Shown one piece after another: positions 41,291-49,528 of a stretch of 64,000 nucleotides of DNA (positions are counted from its first letter, which is position 1; the number at the start of each line of letters is the position of its first letter). The DNA is taken from the NCBI GenBank assembly GCA_963662985.1, contig OY760067.1, forward strand, positions 1,984,001-2,048,000, given 5' to 3'. The notes below the pieces were generated by a model. The model did no database searches. It was not told where the DNA came from and saw only the letters and a program-made list of their open reading frames with translations. The position numbers and the translations under genes are program-made. The DNA comes from G963662985 sp963662985 (GTDB lineage: Bacteria; Chloroflexota; Anaerolineae; Anaerolineales; UBA11579).

Positions 41291-41800
41291 ATGGGAAAAA
41301 AAGGCAGAGACATTGTTGGTTTGGATGTGGACAATTTGGTCCAATTGTTGAATGAAGCATTGGCGGAAGAGTGGCTGGCTTATTATCAATATTGGGTGGG
41401 AGCAAAGGTGATTGAAGGGCCAATGCGCTCTGAGGTGGAACCTGAATTGATCATTCATGCACAGGAAGAATTAGCACACGCTGAATTGGTGTCTAACCGA
41501 ATTGTGCAATTGGGTGGCACACCAGTGCTTTCTCCAATGGATTGGCAAAAATTGGCAAAATGCAAGTATGATGCTCCAGAAGATCCCTATATCAAGAACA
41601 TTTTGATGCAAAATATTGATGCAGAAGGATGTGCGATTCAACGTTATAGCGATTTGGCAAATTTGACTTATGGGAAAGATCATGCGACTTATCAGATGGT
41701 GGTGAGCATTTTGAATGATGAATTGGAACATGAACACGATTTGACCGATTGGTTGAATGATTTCAATTTGATGATCGATGAAATCAAAGGTGCTCGATAA
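41291..41800 (+). CDS. Ferritin-like (bacterioferritin/Dps-like) protein
   Basis: 169 residues forming a four-helix di-iron bundle. The likely ligands are E in NEALAEEWLAYYQYWV, EELAHAE (about residues 57-63, ExxH), E in DAEGCAIQRYSDLA, and DELEHEHDL (second ExxH, about 142-150). It resembles DpsL/thioferritin-type proteins that store iron or remove peroxide. AAAGGAG precedes the ATG. Divergent from the metal-uptake operon, which suits iron homeostasis. Confidence 0.88.
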   Translation: MGKKGRDIVGLDVDNLVQLLNEALAEEWLAYYQYWVGAKVIEGPMRSEVEPELIIHAQEELAHAELVSNRIVQLGGTPVLSPMDWQKLAKCKYDAPEDPYIKNILMQNIDAEGCAIQRYSDLANLTYGKDHATYQMVVSILNDELEHEHDLTDWLNDFNLMIDEIKGAR

Positions 41801-41824
41801 GTTTTTTGTTTGACAGATGATTTG

Positions 41825-41860
41825 AAAAGAGGCGGCTCTGCTGAAGGGCGCCTCTTTTTT
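41825..41860 (+). terminator. Terminator of the ferritin-like gene
   Basis: AAAGAGGCG/CGCCTCTTTTTT stem with a 15-base loop. Confidence 0.85.
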
Positions 41861-41958
41861 GTTGGAAAGTTGTTAGAAGTGGAGAGGGATGGTAAGAAGG
41901 CGGATGGGTGATGATTCTTAAGGGTGATAGATAATAAAATTTAATGGAGGATTTTTAA

Positions 41959-42930
41959 ATGAGTATTCGTAAACGACGATTTGGGAAAACCGATTTGATG
42001 ATTTCTGAAGTGGGATTTGGCTTGTGGGCCGCTGGGGGGACGACTTGGGGAAAGACGGAAGATCAGGCGATTTTTGACGCGATTGATGCTGCATTGGACG
42101 CTGGGGTGAACTTTTTTGACACAGCGGATGTGTATGGGGATGGACATAGCGAAGAATTGCTGGGCAAGGCGATGAAGGGCCGGCGCGATGAATTTATTGT
42201 GGCGACGAAGATCGGTTGGCAAGGATTTGATGGTGAAAAACAACAGTCGGCCTATGACAGTGTGGAAAAGTTGGTGGCAGGGGTGGAGAGCAATTTGAAA
42301 CGCTTGCAGACTGACCATGTGGAGCTGATTCAGAGCCATATTGACTTCCGTGAGGGGACGATGGAAGTGTTTTTGGAAGGGTTCCAGAAGCTGAAAAAAG
42401 AGGGGAAGGTGTTGAATTATGGGGTGAGCACCAGTGATTTTGAGTATTTGAAGGCGTTTAATCATGATGGGAATGCGGCGACGTTGCAGATTGATTATAG
42501 CTTGTTGAATCGGACGGCTGAAGCAGAAATTTTGCCTTATTGCGAGGCGAATGATGTGGGCGTGTTGGTGCGTGGTCCATTGGCGATGGGAATTTTGACA
42601 GGCAAGTTTGACAAGGATGTGAAATTTGCTGAAAGTGACTTCCGCAACCGATGGCTTGAAAATGAAGATGAATATCAAATCTTTTTGAACGATTTGGAAA
42701 AGGTTGAACAAGTGCGTCCGTTGTTGAGCGGGCAGACGATGGCACAGTTTGCGTTGCAATTTGTGTTGGCGAATCCGGCTGTTTCGGCGGTGATTCCGGG
42801 GGCGAAGAATGTGCGCCAGTTGGAAGATAATGTGCAGGCAGCTGTGATGGCTCCGTTGAGCGAGGATGTGTTGGCGAAGTTGGCAGAGATTACCCCTGTG
42901 GGTGGTGGCCGCAAGATTTGGCCGGCATAA
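41959..42930 (+). CDS. Aldo/keto reductase
   Basis: 323 residues, TIM-barrel NADPH oxidoreductase. The N-terminal RRFGKTDLMISEVGFGLW, then FFDTADVYGDGHSEELLGKAM (catalytic Asp and Tyr, about 51-71), VATKIGW (catalytic Lys, about 83), and QSHIDF (the His position). The C-terminal VIPGAKNVRQLEDN binds the NADP 2'-phosphate. It reduces aldehydes or ketones; the substrate is not predictable. GGAGG precedes the ATG and a terminator follows. Confidence 0.93.
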   Translation: MSIRKRRFGKTDLMISEVGFGLWAAGGTTWGKTEDQAIFDAIDAALDAGVNFFDTADVYGDGHSEELLGKAMKGRRDEFIVATKIGWQGFDGEKQQSAYDSVEKLVAGVESNLKRLQTDHVELIQSHIDFREGTMEVFLEGFQKLKKEGKVLNYGVSTSDFEYLKAFNHDGNAATLQIDYSLLNRTAEAEILPYCEANDVGVLVRGPLAMGILTGKFDKDVKFAESDFRNRWLENEDEYQIFLNDLEKVEQVRPLLSGQTMAQFALQFVLANPAVSAVIPGAKNVRQLEDNVQAAVMAPLSEDVLAKLAEITPVGGGRKIWPA

Positions 42931-42951
42931 GAATTTGGTTTATTAAATGAG

Positions 42952-42978
42952 AAAGACCCTTGATAAAGGGTCTTTTTT
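42952..42978. terminator. Bidirectional terminator
   Basis: AAAGACCCT/AGGGTCTTTTTTT hairpin between convergent genes. Confidence 0.9.
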
Positions 42979-43400
42979 TATAGGTCTTGGGTAAATTTGA
43001 AGTGAGTGTTGTGGAGGCCCATTTTTTGGTAGAAGAGGTGGGACTGAGTGCGGGTTTGGTTGCAGGCGACTTCGATGAGGGCACAGTGGTTTTGACGGGC
43101 AAGGTGGAAGGCTTGATTGATGAGTTGTTGGCCGATGCCGGCACGGTGGAGGGAGGGATCGACAACGAGTTCGAGAATTTCGGCTACGGGGTGGGTGTGA
43201 TGGAGTTGGTGCTCGATGCGGAGGGTGATGAGGCCGACGATGCGGTCTGCTTGAAGAGCAACGAGGATGTGTTTGAGGGGATCGGCAAGATAGCGGGTGA
43301 AGGTTTGTTCAAAATAGGGTTTGTCTAGAGAGTGGTGCTCAAGTTCACAGATGAGGTGGTAGATGGGGTTTAGATCTTGGGGGGTGGCGGGTCTGATCAT
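42978..43400 (-). CDS. GNAT-family N-acetyltransferase
   Basis: 140 residues. IRPATPQDLNPIYHLICELE opens the fold; VVDPSLHRAGIGQQLINQAFHLAR (about residues 77-100) holds the acetyl-CoA pyrophosphate loop (R-A-G-I-G), and SHLFYQKMGLHNTHF is the final strand pair. Substrate unknown. It stands alone. Confidence 0.9.
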   Translation of the reverse strand: MIRPATPQDLNPIYHLICELEHHSLDKPYFEQTFTRYLADPLKHILVALQADRIVGLITLRIEHQLHHTHPVAEILELVVDPSLHRAGIGQQLINQAFHLARQNHCALIEVACNQTRTQSHLFYQKMGLHNTHFKFTQDL

Positions 43401-43490
43401 GGGGAGTCTCCTGCTTTTTAGTAGAGGATACTTGATTTTTGAGGGAAGGGGAAGGAGACTTTGGTGATTTTAATTTTGAAAAGAAGGGGA

Positions 43491-43520
43491 GAAAAACCAC
43501 CTCACCGAAGTGAGGTGGTT
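43491..43520 (-). terminator. Terminator of the DUF4386 gene
   Basis: AACCACCTCAC/GTGAGGTGGTT with a 4-base loop; TTTTTC follows on the minus strand. Confidence 0.8.
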
Positions 43521-43534
43521 GGTGATTGTGCTCG

Positions 43535-44206
43535 TTAATTGGAGGGTTGGATGCCTTTGAAGATGAGCCAGAAGGCGAGGGTGAGCTCGTTGAGCATGAT
43601 GGGAAGGTTGAGGAGTAGGGTGATGGGCGACATGCTATCTGCGCCTAAGATGACGAGGGTGATGGCGACGATGTGGGCGAGGATGGCAAGGAAGCCCCAG
43701 ATGGAGAGCCAGCGTGGGATGGATTTGGTTTGGATGAAGATGAAATAGTAGGCAAGGGCTCCAAGACAGAAGGCAAGCGCGGCTGCGACACCGGTGAGCC
43801 AGCTTTTTTCTGTGAAGAGTTGGGTGGAAAGCAGTTGGAGGGTGGGAAGGTGACTGGCTGGGCTGGTTTGAGCGATTTGGTGGAGGCTGATGAGCTTGAA
43901 ATTGGTGACTGCGCCGAGGAAGAAGAAAGCGGCTTCGATGGTGCGAAAGGCGACGCTGGTGAGGGCGAGGGAGGGATGAGTTTGTTTGAGGATGGGGTAG
44001 AGGGCGAGGGGGATGCCGACACAGGCAATGGCCATGAGGAGGATGCTGAGAGTGGAGAGGAGGAAGGAGGTGATTTGCGCTTGAGAGAGGGCGAGGAAGG
44101 TTGCGCTGGTGATGGATTTGGTGAGGAGGACGCTGAGCACTCCGCTGAGGAAGGCGACAAGGAAGAGGATGCCGGCGGTGAGACTGTGTTTTCGATTTGT
44201 TTTCAT
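43535..44206 (-). CDS. DUF4386 family membrane protein
   Basis: 223 residues with about six membrane helices. KTNRKHSLTAGILFLVAFLSGVLSVLL at the start and the AFRTIEAAFFFLGAV segment match DUF4386, a family of small integral membrane proteins of unknown function. Just 26 bases separate it from the upstream HTH gene, so the three genes here (membrane protein, HTH, DUF4386) probably form one operon. Confidence 0.85.
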   Translation of the reverse strand: MKTNRKHSLTAGILFLVAFLSGVLSVLLTKSITSATFLALSQAQITSFLLSTLSILLMAIACVGIPLALYPILKQTHPSLALTSVAFRTIEAAFFFLGAVTNFKLISLHQIAQTSPASHLPTLQLLSTQLFTEKSWLTGVAAALAFCLGALAYYFIFIQTKSIPRWLSIWGFLAILAHIVAITLVILGADSMSPITLLLNLPIMLNELTLAFWLIFKGIQPSN

Positions 44207-44232
44207 TATTTACCCTTTTTATGTTGTTTATT

Positions 44233-44466
44233 TTATGCTTGATTGGATTGATCTGATTGTTCGAGTTGAAAGACCTTTTCGATGGGAGTGTTGAGAGCCA
44301 GGGCGATGCGAAAGGCGAGCTCGAGAGAGGGGTTGTATTTCTCTTTTTCGAGGGCGAGGATGGTTTGCCGGGTTGCCCCGGCTTTTTCTGCGAGCTCTTG
44401 TTGGGTCATTTCATTATTCTCAAAACGTAGTCTGCGAATATTGTTGGTGATGGTTAATTTTGTCAT
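44233..44466 (-). CDS. XRE-family HTH regulator (first)
   Basis: 77 residues, almost only one HTH domain: NIRRLRFENNEMTQQELAEKAGATRQTILALEKEKYNPSLELAFRIALALNTPIEKVFQLE. This small class (YozG-like) usually controls a neighbouring membrane protein gene. Here the start overlaps the stop of the upstream membrane-protein gene by one base. A paralogous module lies at 62.5 kb. Confidence 0.93.
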   Translation of the reverse strand: MTKLTITNNIRRLRFENNEMTQQELAEKAGATRQTILALEKEKYNPSLELAFRIALALNTPIEKVFQLEQSDQSNQA

Positions 44467-44924
44467 TAGATCCCCTTTTGGTAGAGGACGAGTTGGGTGG
44501 TGTTATCTGCGATTTCGGAGAGGAGACCGCTGAAGATGAGAATGGAGAACATGACGAGGGCGGGGCTACCGAGTACAAAGGAGAGCATGGCGGCGAAGGT
44601 GCCTACACCAAAAGCGATGTGACCGACTTGGCTGCCTTTGAGTTTGATGGTGTGATCACGTTCGTCTTCTGTGGAGTCGATTCGGGGTTCTACGGTGCCG
44701 CGGGTACGGATACCTTGTGCGACGGCGTCTCCAATATGGAAGAGGATGGTGTTGATGATGGTGAGCCCGATTGTGAGCCCGATGGTGATGAACCAGAGAC
44801 GGAAGATGCTGTGAGCTTCGAGGCCTTTGGTGTTGAGGATGATGAGGAAGTGGATTACGGCGTAGATGATGATGAGAAGATTGCTCACAAGAGCGACGAT
44901 ACTGTTTTTTTGATGGTAGGTCAT
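44466..44924 (-). CDS. Four-helix membrane protein paired with an XRE regulator (first)
   Basis: 152 residues with four membrane segments (about 10-32, 42-66, 100-122, 125-142). A central cytosolic loop carries RIDSTEDERDHTIKLKGSQVGHI, the DERD/DERDxxI motif seen in DUF2178-type proteins. It is the first gene of the module and is preceded by a palindromic operator. Function unknown. Confidence 0.75.
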   Translation of the reverse strand: MTYHQKNSIVALVSNLLIIIYAVIHFLIILNTKGLEAHSIFRLWFITIGLTIGLTIINTILFHIGDAVAQGIRTRGTVEPRIDSTEDERDHTIKLKGSQVGHIAFGVGTFAAMLSFVLGSPALVMFSILIFSGLLSEIADNTTQLVLYQKGI

Positions 44925-44979
44925 TTTTTTTATTCCTTTTCTTTTTTACACTTTTTTTATTTGTTTGATATTTTTTTCA

Positions 44980-45030
44980 ATATGTAAAAAATATCTTACA
45001 TATAGTATTGTATATTTTCCATTAAGTCAA
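44980..45030 (-). promoter_or_regulatory. Promoter and operator of the first XRE/membrane module
   Basis: Minus strand -35 TTGACT (45025-45030), 17-base spacer, -10 TACTAT (45002-45007). A perfect inverted repeat ATATGTAA-8-TTACATAT (44980-45003) overlaps the -10 and the start site. Autorepression by the HTH protein is inferred. Confidence 0.75.
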
Positions 45031-45063
45031 GAGCATTTTACTGAATTTGAGGGAAATTAAGTA

Positions 45064-45091
45064 AAAAAACAGCCGATTGAGGGCTGTTTTT
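45064..45091 (-). terminator. Terminator of the rubrerythrin-like gene
   Basis: AAACAGCC/GGCTGTTT hairpin followed on the minus strand by TTTTTTA. Confidence 0.85.
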
Positions 45092-45131
45092 GTGAGTTTT
45101 GCTCTGATTGGGTAATTGTTTGTGGAGCTTT

Positions 45132-45707
45132 TTATTTGGCGGGGGTGAACCAAGAGGTGTTGGGGAAGAGGCTGAGGAGCAGGGCACTAAAGCGAGAATT
45201 TGGGATTTGATGGGCAGGGACGGTTTCTCTATTAGCTGAACTTCTATATTCATGAGGGAATTCATCGGTGAGTTTGTTGACGTGGTTATTGAGCTGGGTG
45301 CGGAGGAATGCGTTGGATTTGGCAAGCTCTTCGTCTGAGAAGTAGGTGAAGATGAATTCGAAAATGGCGTTGGTTTCTGTGGTTTCAATTTCGTAGGCGA
45401 GTTGGAAGGCATCTTCTAGATTTTTGATTTCTTTGAGGTCTATGTTGAGCGAGCGGTTGATGCTGGCTTGGAGTTGGTGCATGATGTCTGAGTCTGTGGG
45501 TTGGGAAAGACGCTCGGGTTCAATTTTGGAGAGAATACGTTCGATGAAGAGGGCGTGGCCTTTTTCTTCGTCGGCGTAGCGCTTCCAGAAGAGGGCAACT
45601 TGGGATTTGGTGGCGAACATATTTTGAAAGTTGCGGTAGAGATTTTCGGTTGCTTTTTCTAAGGCAATTGCGTTTTGAAATAAGATTTCGGTTGTGATGG
45701 TCATCAT
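45132..45707 (-). CDS. Rubrerythrin-like ferritin-superfamily protein
   Basis: 191 residues. Helix 1 has LEKATENLYRNF, helix 2 DEEKGHALFIERI (about 46-58, ExxH), helix 3 AYEIETTETNAIFEFI (about 108-123), helix 4 RTQLNNHVNKL. These give the E, ExxH, E, and H-containing pattern of a di-iron site, although the fourth-helix ExxH is reduced to NNH, so the site may be incomplete. No rubredoxin domain. A peroxide- or iron-related role is probable. An unstructured tail follows residue 150. Confidence 0.75.
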   Translation of the reverse strand: MMTITTEILFQNAIALEKATENLYRNFQNMFATKSQVALFWKRYADEEKGHALFIERILSKIEPERLSQPTDSDIMHQLQASINRSLNIDLKEIKNLEDAFQLAYEIETTETNAIFEFIFTYFSDEELAKSNAFLRTQLNNHVNKLTDEFPHEYRSSANRETVPAHQIPNSRFSALLLSLFPNTSWFTPAK

Positions 45708-45856
45708 TTTTTATTGCTCCAGTGTGAGTAAGATGGATTAATTATATAATAAATTTAGTTTTATGGGGTAAATTGGGTCGATTTAGGCTTATTAAAACTT
45801 TGATTTTTTACTGCGAATACTGAGAGGGTGTTTATTTTCAAAGATTCAGGAGGTGT

Positions 45857-45890
45857 AAAAAAAGATCTCTAGGAAAGAGATCTTTTTTTT
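45857..45890. terminator. Terminator of the two-component/ABC operon
   Basis: AAAAAAAGATCTCT/AGAGATCTTTTTTTT hairpin with T/A runs on both sides. Confidence 0.9.
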
Positions 45891-45892
45891 GT

Positions 45893-46600
45893 TTATTTGA
45901 TTTGCAGCCTTGATTTGTTTTTGAGGGCGATGCTGGTGAGGAAGATCAGGGCGAGGGTGAGCATAAGGAGCAGGAGCTTGTGTGGGAACCAGATGGGGTT
46001 GAATTGAAATTGGATGCAAGCTGAGGTGGGACAAGAGAATGCGTTCATGGTGGAGAGAATGGAAAAAGCACGAGTGATTTTTCCGGCGCTTGCGATTTCA
46101 AATACCCAGTAGGTGAGGGGGAGGATGATGGCGATGGCAGTGCTTTCAAAGAGGAGCCCGATGAGACAGCCGAAGATTCCGAGAAAGAGGGCGGGAACGA
46201 GGATGGCAAACCACATGGTGGGCAATGAAAAGGGGACGTAGGTTTGGTGTTGGAAGAAGAAGGCGCCGAGGAAAAAGAGGCCGAGTGCGAGAGTGGTGAT
46301 GAGGATGCGGCTGAGGAGTAGGTTTGTTTTTTGACTGGGTTTGACAAACCAGAGAGGGAAAGTTTTTTTCTCAAATTCTTGGCTGAGGAGGTTGCTGAAG
46401 AGCAAGATGCCAATGATGGGCAAAAATTGTTCGTTGAGCTTGGTGGCTGTGAAGACTCTTTGGCTGGGGTTGAGGTTTGTGGGGTAATTGATTAAAAGCA
46501 GAAGGAGGGCCATGGCGAGTGGTGCCAGCCAAAAATTGATTTGCCAGATGATTTTGAATTGATATTTTATGAATTGGAGTTGTGTTTTGAACGGATTCAT
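45893..46600 (-). CDS. ABC-2-type exporter permease (second)
   Basis: 235 residues with six membrane helices of the ABC-2 type: IKYQFKIIWQINFWLAPLAMALLLLLINYP, an EFEKKTFPLWFVKPSQKTNLLLSRI coupling segment (about 70-95), and a last helix ending KNKSRL. It overlaps the previous permease gene by 4 bases. With it and the ATPase it should form an exporter. Last gene of the operon. Confidence 0.85.
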   Translation of the reverse strand: MNPFKTQLQFIKYQFKIIWQINFWLAPLAMALLLLLINYPTNLNPSQRVFTATKLNEQFLPIIGILLFSNLLSQEFEKKTFPLWFVKPSQKTNLLLSRILITTLALGLFFLGAFFFQHQTYVPFSLPTMWFAILVPALFLGIFGCLIGLLFESTAIAIILPLTYWVFEIASAGKITRAFSILSTMNAFSCPTSACIQFQFNPIWFPHKLLLLMLTLALIFLTSIALKNKSRLQIK

Positions 46601-47457
46601 GCGTGGGACTCCTTTTTTCTGCTATAGGTGAAGGCGCCAAGAACGAGAAGGAGGGCGGTGACGAGGAGGAAGATGAGACGGTTTTGCAGCATGGCGGATT
46701 GATTGGCGAGGAGGAGGGCTGCACTTGGGTTGTCAAAGGTGATGTCGATTCTGGGGAAGAAGAGGGTGTTGAAGAGTTTGTTGGGGAGGGTGGTGAAAGG
46801 ATTCATTCTGCCGAGACTATAGAGCCAATAAAGGAGGAAGAGAATGGTGGTGCCGATGGGGTTTTCGATGAGGAGGCTGATGACGAGGATGAATGCAGCA
46901 CTGAAGAGAAGGGTGGAAAGTTGGTAGATTGCGATGGGGGCGAGGAACTCTGCGATAGAGAAGGAGAGCTGGGCTTGATGGGCGATGATGAACATCGAGA
47001 CGATGGCGACGACAATAAAAAAGAGTAGTTGGGTGAGATAGGCAAAGATGAGGCCAAGATATTTGCCGAAAAAGTATTGCGAGGCTGAAAGGGGACGGCT
47101 GTGAATGAGCGGAGTCATGAGCTGGTTTTTGTCGCGATGCCAGACTTGGGCAGCGAGGATAGCGAAGAGGATGGTGAGCATGAGGGTTACGCGGTCATAG
47201 AAGAGCCAGCCTGCCCAAAAGCCTAAGGAATGGGTTTGAAGGGCTTGTGAATAGTCTTCTGTGCGATTGATGAGCGGTTCTTGGTTGGTGTTATAGATGA
47301 TTTCTGGGGTGGCGGCGTTGGCGGTGTTGATTTTTGTGTTGATATTGAGAACAACTTCGGTGATGAGGAAGGCGGTGACGAGGAGGAGGACGAGATAGTA
47401 GCCTAGGTTGCGGGTTTGCAATTTGAATTCATATTGTGCGATTTTTAGGGTAGTCAT
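46597..47457 (-). CDS. ABC-2-type exporter permease (first)
   Basis: 286 residues: LKIAQYEFKLQTRNLGYYLVLLLVTAFLITE opening helix, a long extracytoplasmic loop (about 35-75), then HRDKNQLMTPLIHSRPLSASQYFFGKYLGLIFAYL, the coupling region typical of ABC-2 permeases, and five further helices. It begins right at the stop of the ATPase gene. No substrate can be assigned. Confidence 0.85.
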   Translation of the reverse strand: MTTLKIAQYEFKLQTRNLGYYLVLLLVTAFLITEVVLNINTKINTANAATPEIIYNTNQEPLINRTEDYSQALQTHSLGFWAGWLFYDRVTLMLTILFAILAAQVWHRDKNQLMTPLIHSRPLSASQYFFGKYLGLIFAYLTQLLFFIVVAIVSMFIIAHQAQLSFSIAEFLAPIAIYQLSTLLFSAAFILVISLLIENPIGTTILFLLYWLYSLGRMNPFTTLPNKLFNTLFFPRIDITFDNPSAALLLANQSAMLQNRLIFLLVTALLLVLGAFTYSRKKESHA

Positions 47458-48332
47458 TATGCTTGCTCCTTGTTAGTTTGAATGAAGAACATATAGGCAT
47501 CTTCGATGGTGGGATCGATGGGGGTGGCGTTGGGGATGTGGGCGGTGTTGGCGATGATTTTGATGTTCCAACCAGCTTCTGTGCGAATGGCGTTGACGAT
47601 GTTGTAACGAGATTGATAGGTGGGATAGTCTTTGACGGAAACGGTTGTTTGCCAGACTTTGCCACGAGCATTGCGAATGAGCTGATTGACTTCACCTTGG
47701 AAGAGGAGTTGGCCGTTGTTGATGATGGCTAGTTTTTCTGATGTGGCGGCGATGTCTTCTACGATGTGGGTGGAGAGGAGGACGATGCGATCGCTGCTGA
47801 GGGAAGAGAGGAGATTGCGGAAGCGAACACGCTCTTCAGGATCGAGGCCAGCGGTGGGTTCGTCTACGATGAGGAGCTTGGGATCGTTGAGGAGGGCTTG
47901 GGCGATGCCGAGCCTGCGTTTCATACCACCAGAAAGTTTTTTGACTTTTTGATCTTTTTTGTCAGTGAGATTGACGAGCTCAATGAGGTGATCAATTTTT
48001 TGTTGACGGTTTTCTTGAATGTTGGAGAGGATGGCGAGATAGTCTAAGATTTCTGCGACTGTGAGCTGAGGATAGAACTGGATATCTTGAGGGAGATAGC
48101 CAAGGATTTGACGGATGGCTTGAGGGTTTTGGGTGATGGATGTGTCATCAAAGAGGATGCTGCCACTGGTGGGGCTGAGGAGGGTGGCGATGATCTTCAT
48201 GAGGGTGGTTTTGCCTGCGCCGTTGGGCCCGAGCAAACCAAACATGCCTTGATCAATGGTTAGATTGAGATCTTTGAGGGCGTGGATGTTTCCTTTATAG
48301 GTTTTGTTGATGTTTTTTATTTGTAATTGCAT
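47457..48332 (-). CDS. ABC exporter ATPase, controlled by the adjacent two-component system
   Basis: 291 residues: Walker A GPNGAGKTT (about 36-44), signature KLSGGMKRR (about 130-138), Walker B LLIVDEPTAGLD (about 150-161), H-loop STHIVEDI. A C-terminal regulatory segment of about 80 residues follows. The CcmA/DrrA/NatA type exports drugs, peptides or Na+. ATG 48332 follows GGAGG; an in-frame extension upstream is unsupported. A response-regulator box and -10 lie just ahead. Confidence 0.93.
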   Translation of the reverse strand: MQLQIKNINKTYKGNIHALKDLNLTIDQGMFGLLGPNGAGKTTLMKIIATLLSPTSGSILFDDTSITQNPQAIRQILGYLPQDIQFYPQLTVAEILDYLAILSNIQENRQQKIDHLIELVNLTDKKDQKVKKLSGGMKRRLGIAQALLNDPKLLIVDEPTAGLDPEERVRFRNLLSSLSSDRIVLLSTHIVEDIAATSEKLAIINNGQLLFQGEVNQLIRNARGKVWQTTVSVKDYPTYQSRYNIVNAIRTEAGWNIKIIANTAHIPNATPIDPTIEDAYMFFIQTNKEQA

Positions 48333-48365
48333 TTTTGAATGCCTCCATATAGATTTGTATAGTAC

Positions 48366-48401
48366 TTTATACAATTTTGGAGTTAAAGTTGGTGTTAATT
48401 T
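48366..48401 (-). promoter_or_regulatory. Response-regulator box and promoter of the ABC genes
   Basis: Minus strand direct repeat TTAAC-7-TTAAC lies in a 22-base block (48380-48401), 10 bases before the -10 TATAAA (48366-48371). The block differs at one base from that at 50294-50315. It overlaps the stop of the kinase gene. Confidence 0.75.
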
Positions 48402-49522
48402 TGAGGGATTTTGAGGATGAATTTTGACCCTTTTTGGGGTTGACTGTTGAGCTCGATGGTGGCGTTGTGGCGAGAGAGGATGTTTTCTACTAAACAGAGG
48501 CCGAGACCGGTGCCTTGGGGATTTTGGGTGTGGGCAGCTTGGCTGCGGTGGAAGCGGTTGAAGATGAGGGGTTGCTCTTGGGGAGGGATGCCGATGCCTA
48601 TGTCTTGGATGGTGATGAGGGCATGGTTTCTTTGTGTGGCGAGGGTGATGGTGACGGTGCCGTTGGGGTGGTTATAGAGGATGGCATTTTCGATGAGGTT
48701 GGTGAAGGCGATTTCTAGGAGGGCGGGATCGGCTTTGAGGGTGATTTCGGCGTCTCCTTGGAGGATGATTTGGATGTTGTTTTTTTGGGCAAGCGGGGTG
48801 AGATTGGTTTTGATTTCTTCGATGATGAGAGCGGGATAGACTTCTTGTTTTTGGAGCTGACCGGTGTTGGCGAGGAGGAGAAGGTTGTTGATGAGCTGGT
48901 TGAGCTTGGCGAGGGCAGTTTTTTGATCTTGAATGAAGGCGGATTGCGCAACTGTGAGGGGAGTGGCGGCGGCTTCGAGCGATTCTAGGTTGGATTGGAT
49001 GATGGCGATGGGGGTTTTGAGTTGGTGGGCGGCATCTGAGACGAAGCGACTTTGGGCTTGATAGGCGAGTTTTTGTTGTTGAAAAGCAATTTGGAGTTGA
49101 TCTAGGGTTTTGTTGATGGCTTGGGCGAGTTGATTGTATTCTGTGAGGTCATATTGCGTGGGGATGCGGATGTCTAGGGTTTGGGGGGTGACTTGGTTGG
49201 TGAGGCGGGCGATGTTTTGGATGGGTTTGAAATAGGCTTGAGCGAAGAGGTAGGTGATGATGGAGATGGTGACGGTTTTGATGAGGGATTCTAGGGTGAA
49301 AGGATTGTAGAGATAGGTTTCGCGGGGGATGAACGCTGTTTGGGGGCTCAAGACGAAGATGTTGTATTGGGAGATAAATCGGATAATGAGGTTTTTTGTG
49401 GAATGGAGGATGTTTGAGTCTAGGAGGGTGTTGACGAGGAGCATGGTGAAGAAGACGATGATGGCGAGTTTGATTGGGATGGTGTTGAGTTTTTTGAGGA
49501 GATTGTTTAGTTTTGTTTTCAT
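48395..49522 (-). CDS. Sensor histidine kinase
   Basis: 375 residues: two membrane helices (about 16-38 and 80-100) around a short outer loop of about 45 residues, a HAMP-like linker (FKPIQNIARLTNQVTPQTLDIRIP), the H-box FVSDAAHQLKTPIAI (phospho-His about 167), N-box NLIENAILYNHPNGTVTI, and G boxes DIGIGIPPQEQ and GTGLGLCLVENIL. The small sensor loop suggests detection of a membrane-near ligand or of the exporter itself. Located 6 bases after the response regulator gene. Confidence 0.95.
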   Translation of the reverse strand: MKTKLNNLLKKLNTIPIKLAIIVFFTMLLVNTLLDSNILHSTKNLIIRFISQYNIFVLSPQTAFIPRETYLYNPFTLESLIKTVTISIITYLFAQAYFKPIQNIARLTNQVTPQTLDIRIPTQYDLTEYNQLAQAINKTLDQLQIAFQQQKLAYQAQSRFVSDAAHQLKTPIAIIQSNLESLEAAATPLTVAQSAFIQDQKTALAKLNQLINNLLLLANTGQLQKQEVYPALIIEEIKTNLTPLAQKNNIQIILQGDAEITLKADPALLEIAFTNLIENAILYNHPNGTVTITLATQRNHALITIQDIGIGIPPQEQPLIFNRFHRSQAAHTQNPQGTGLGLCLVENILSRHNATIELNSQPQKGSKFILKIPQN

Positions 49523-49528
49523 AGTTTT

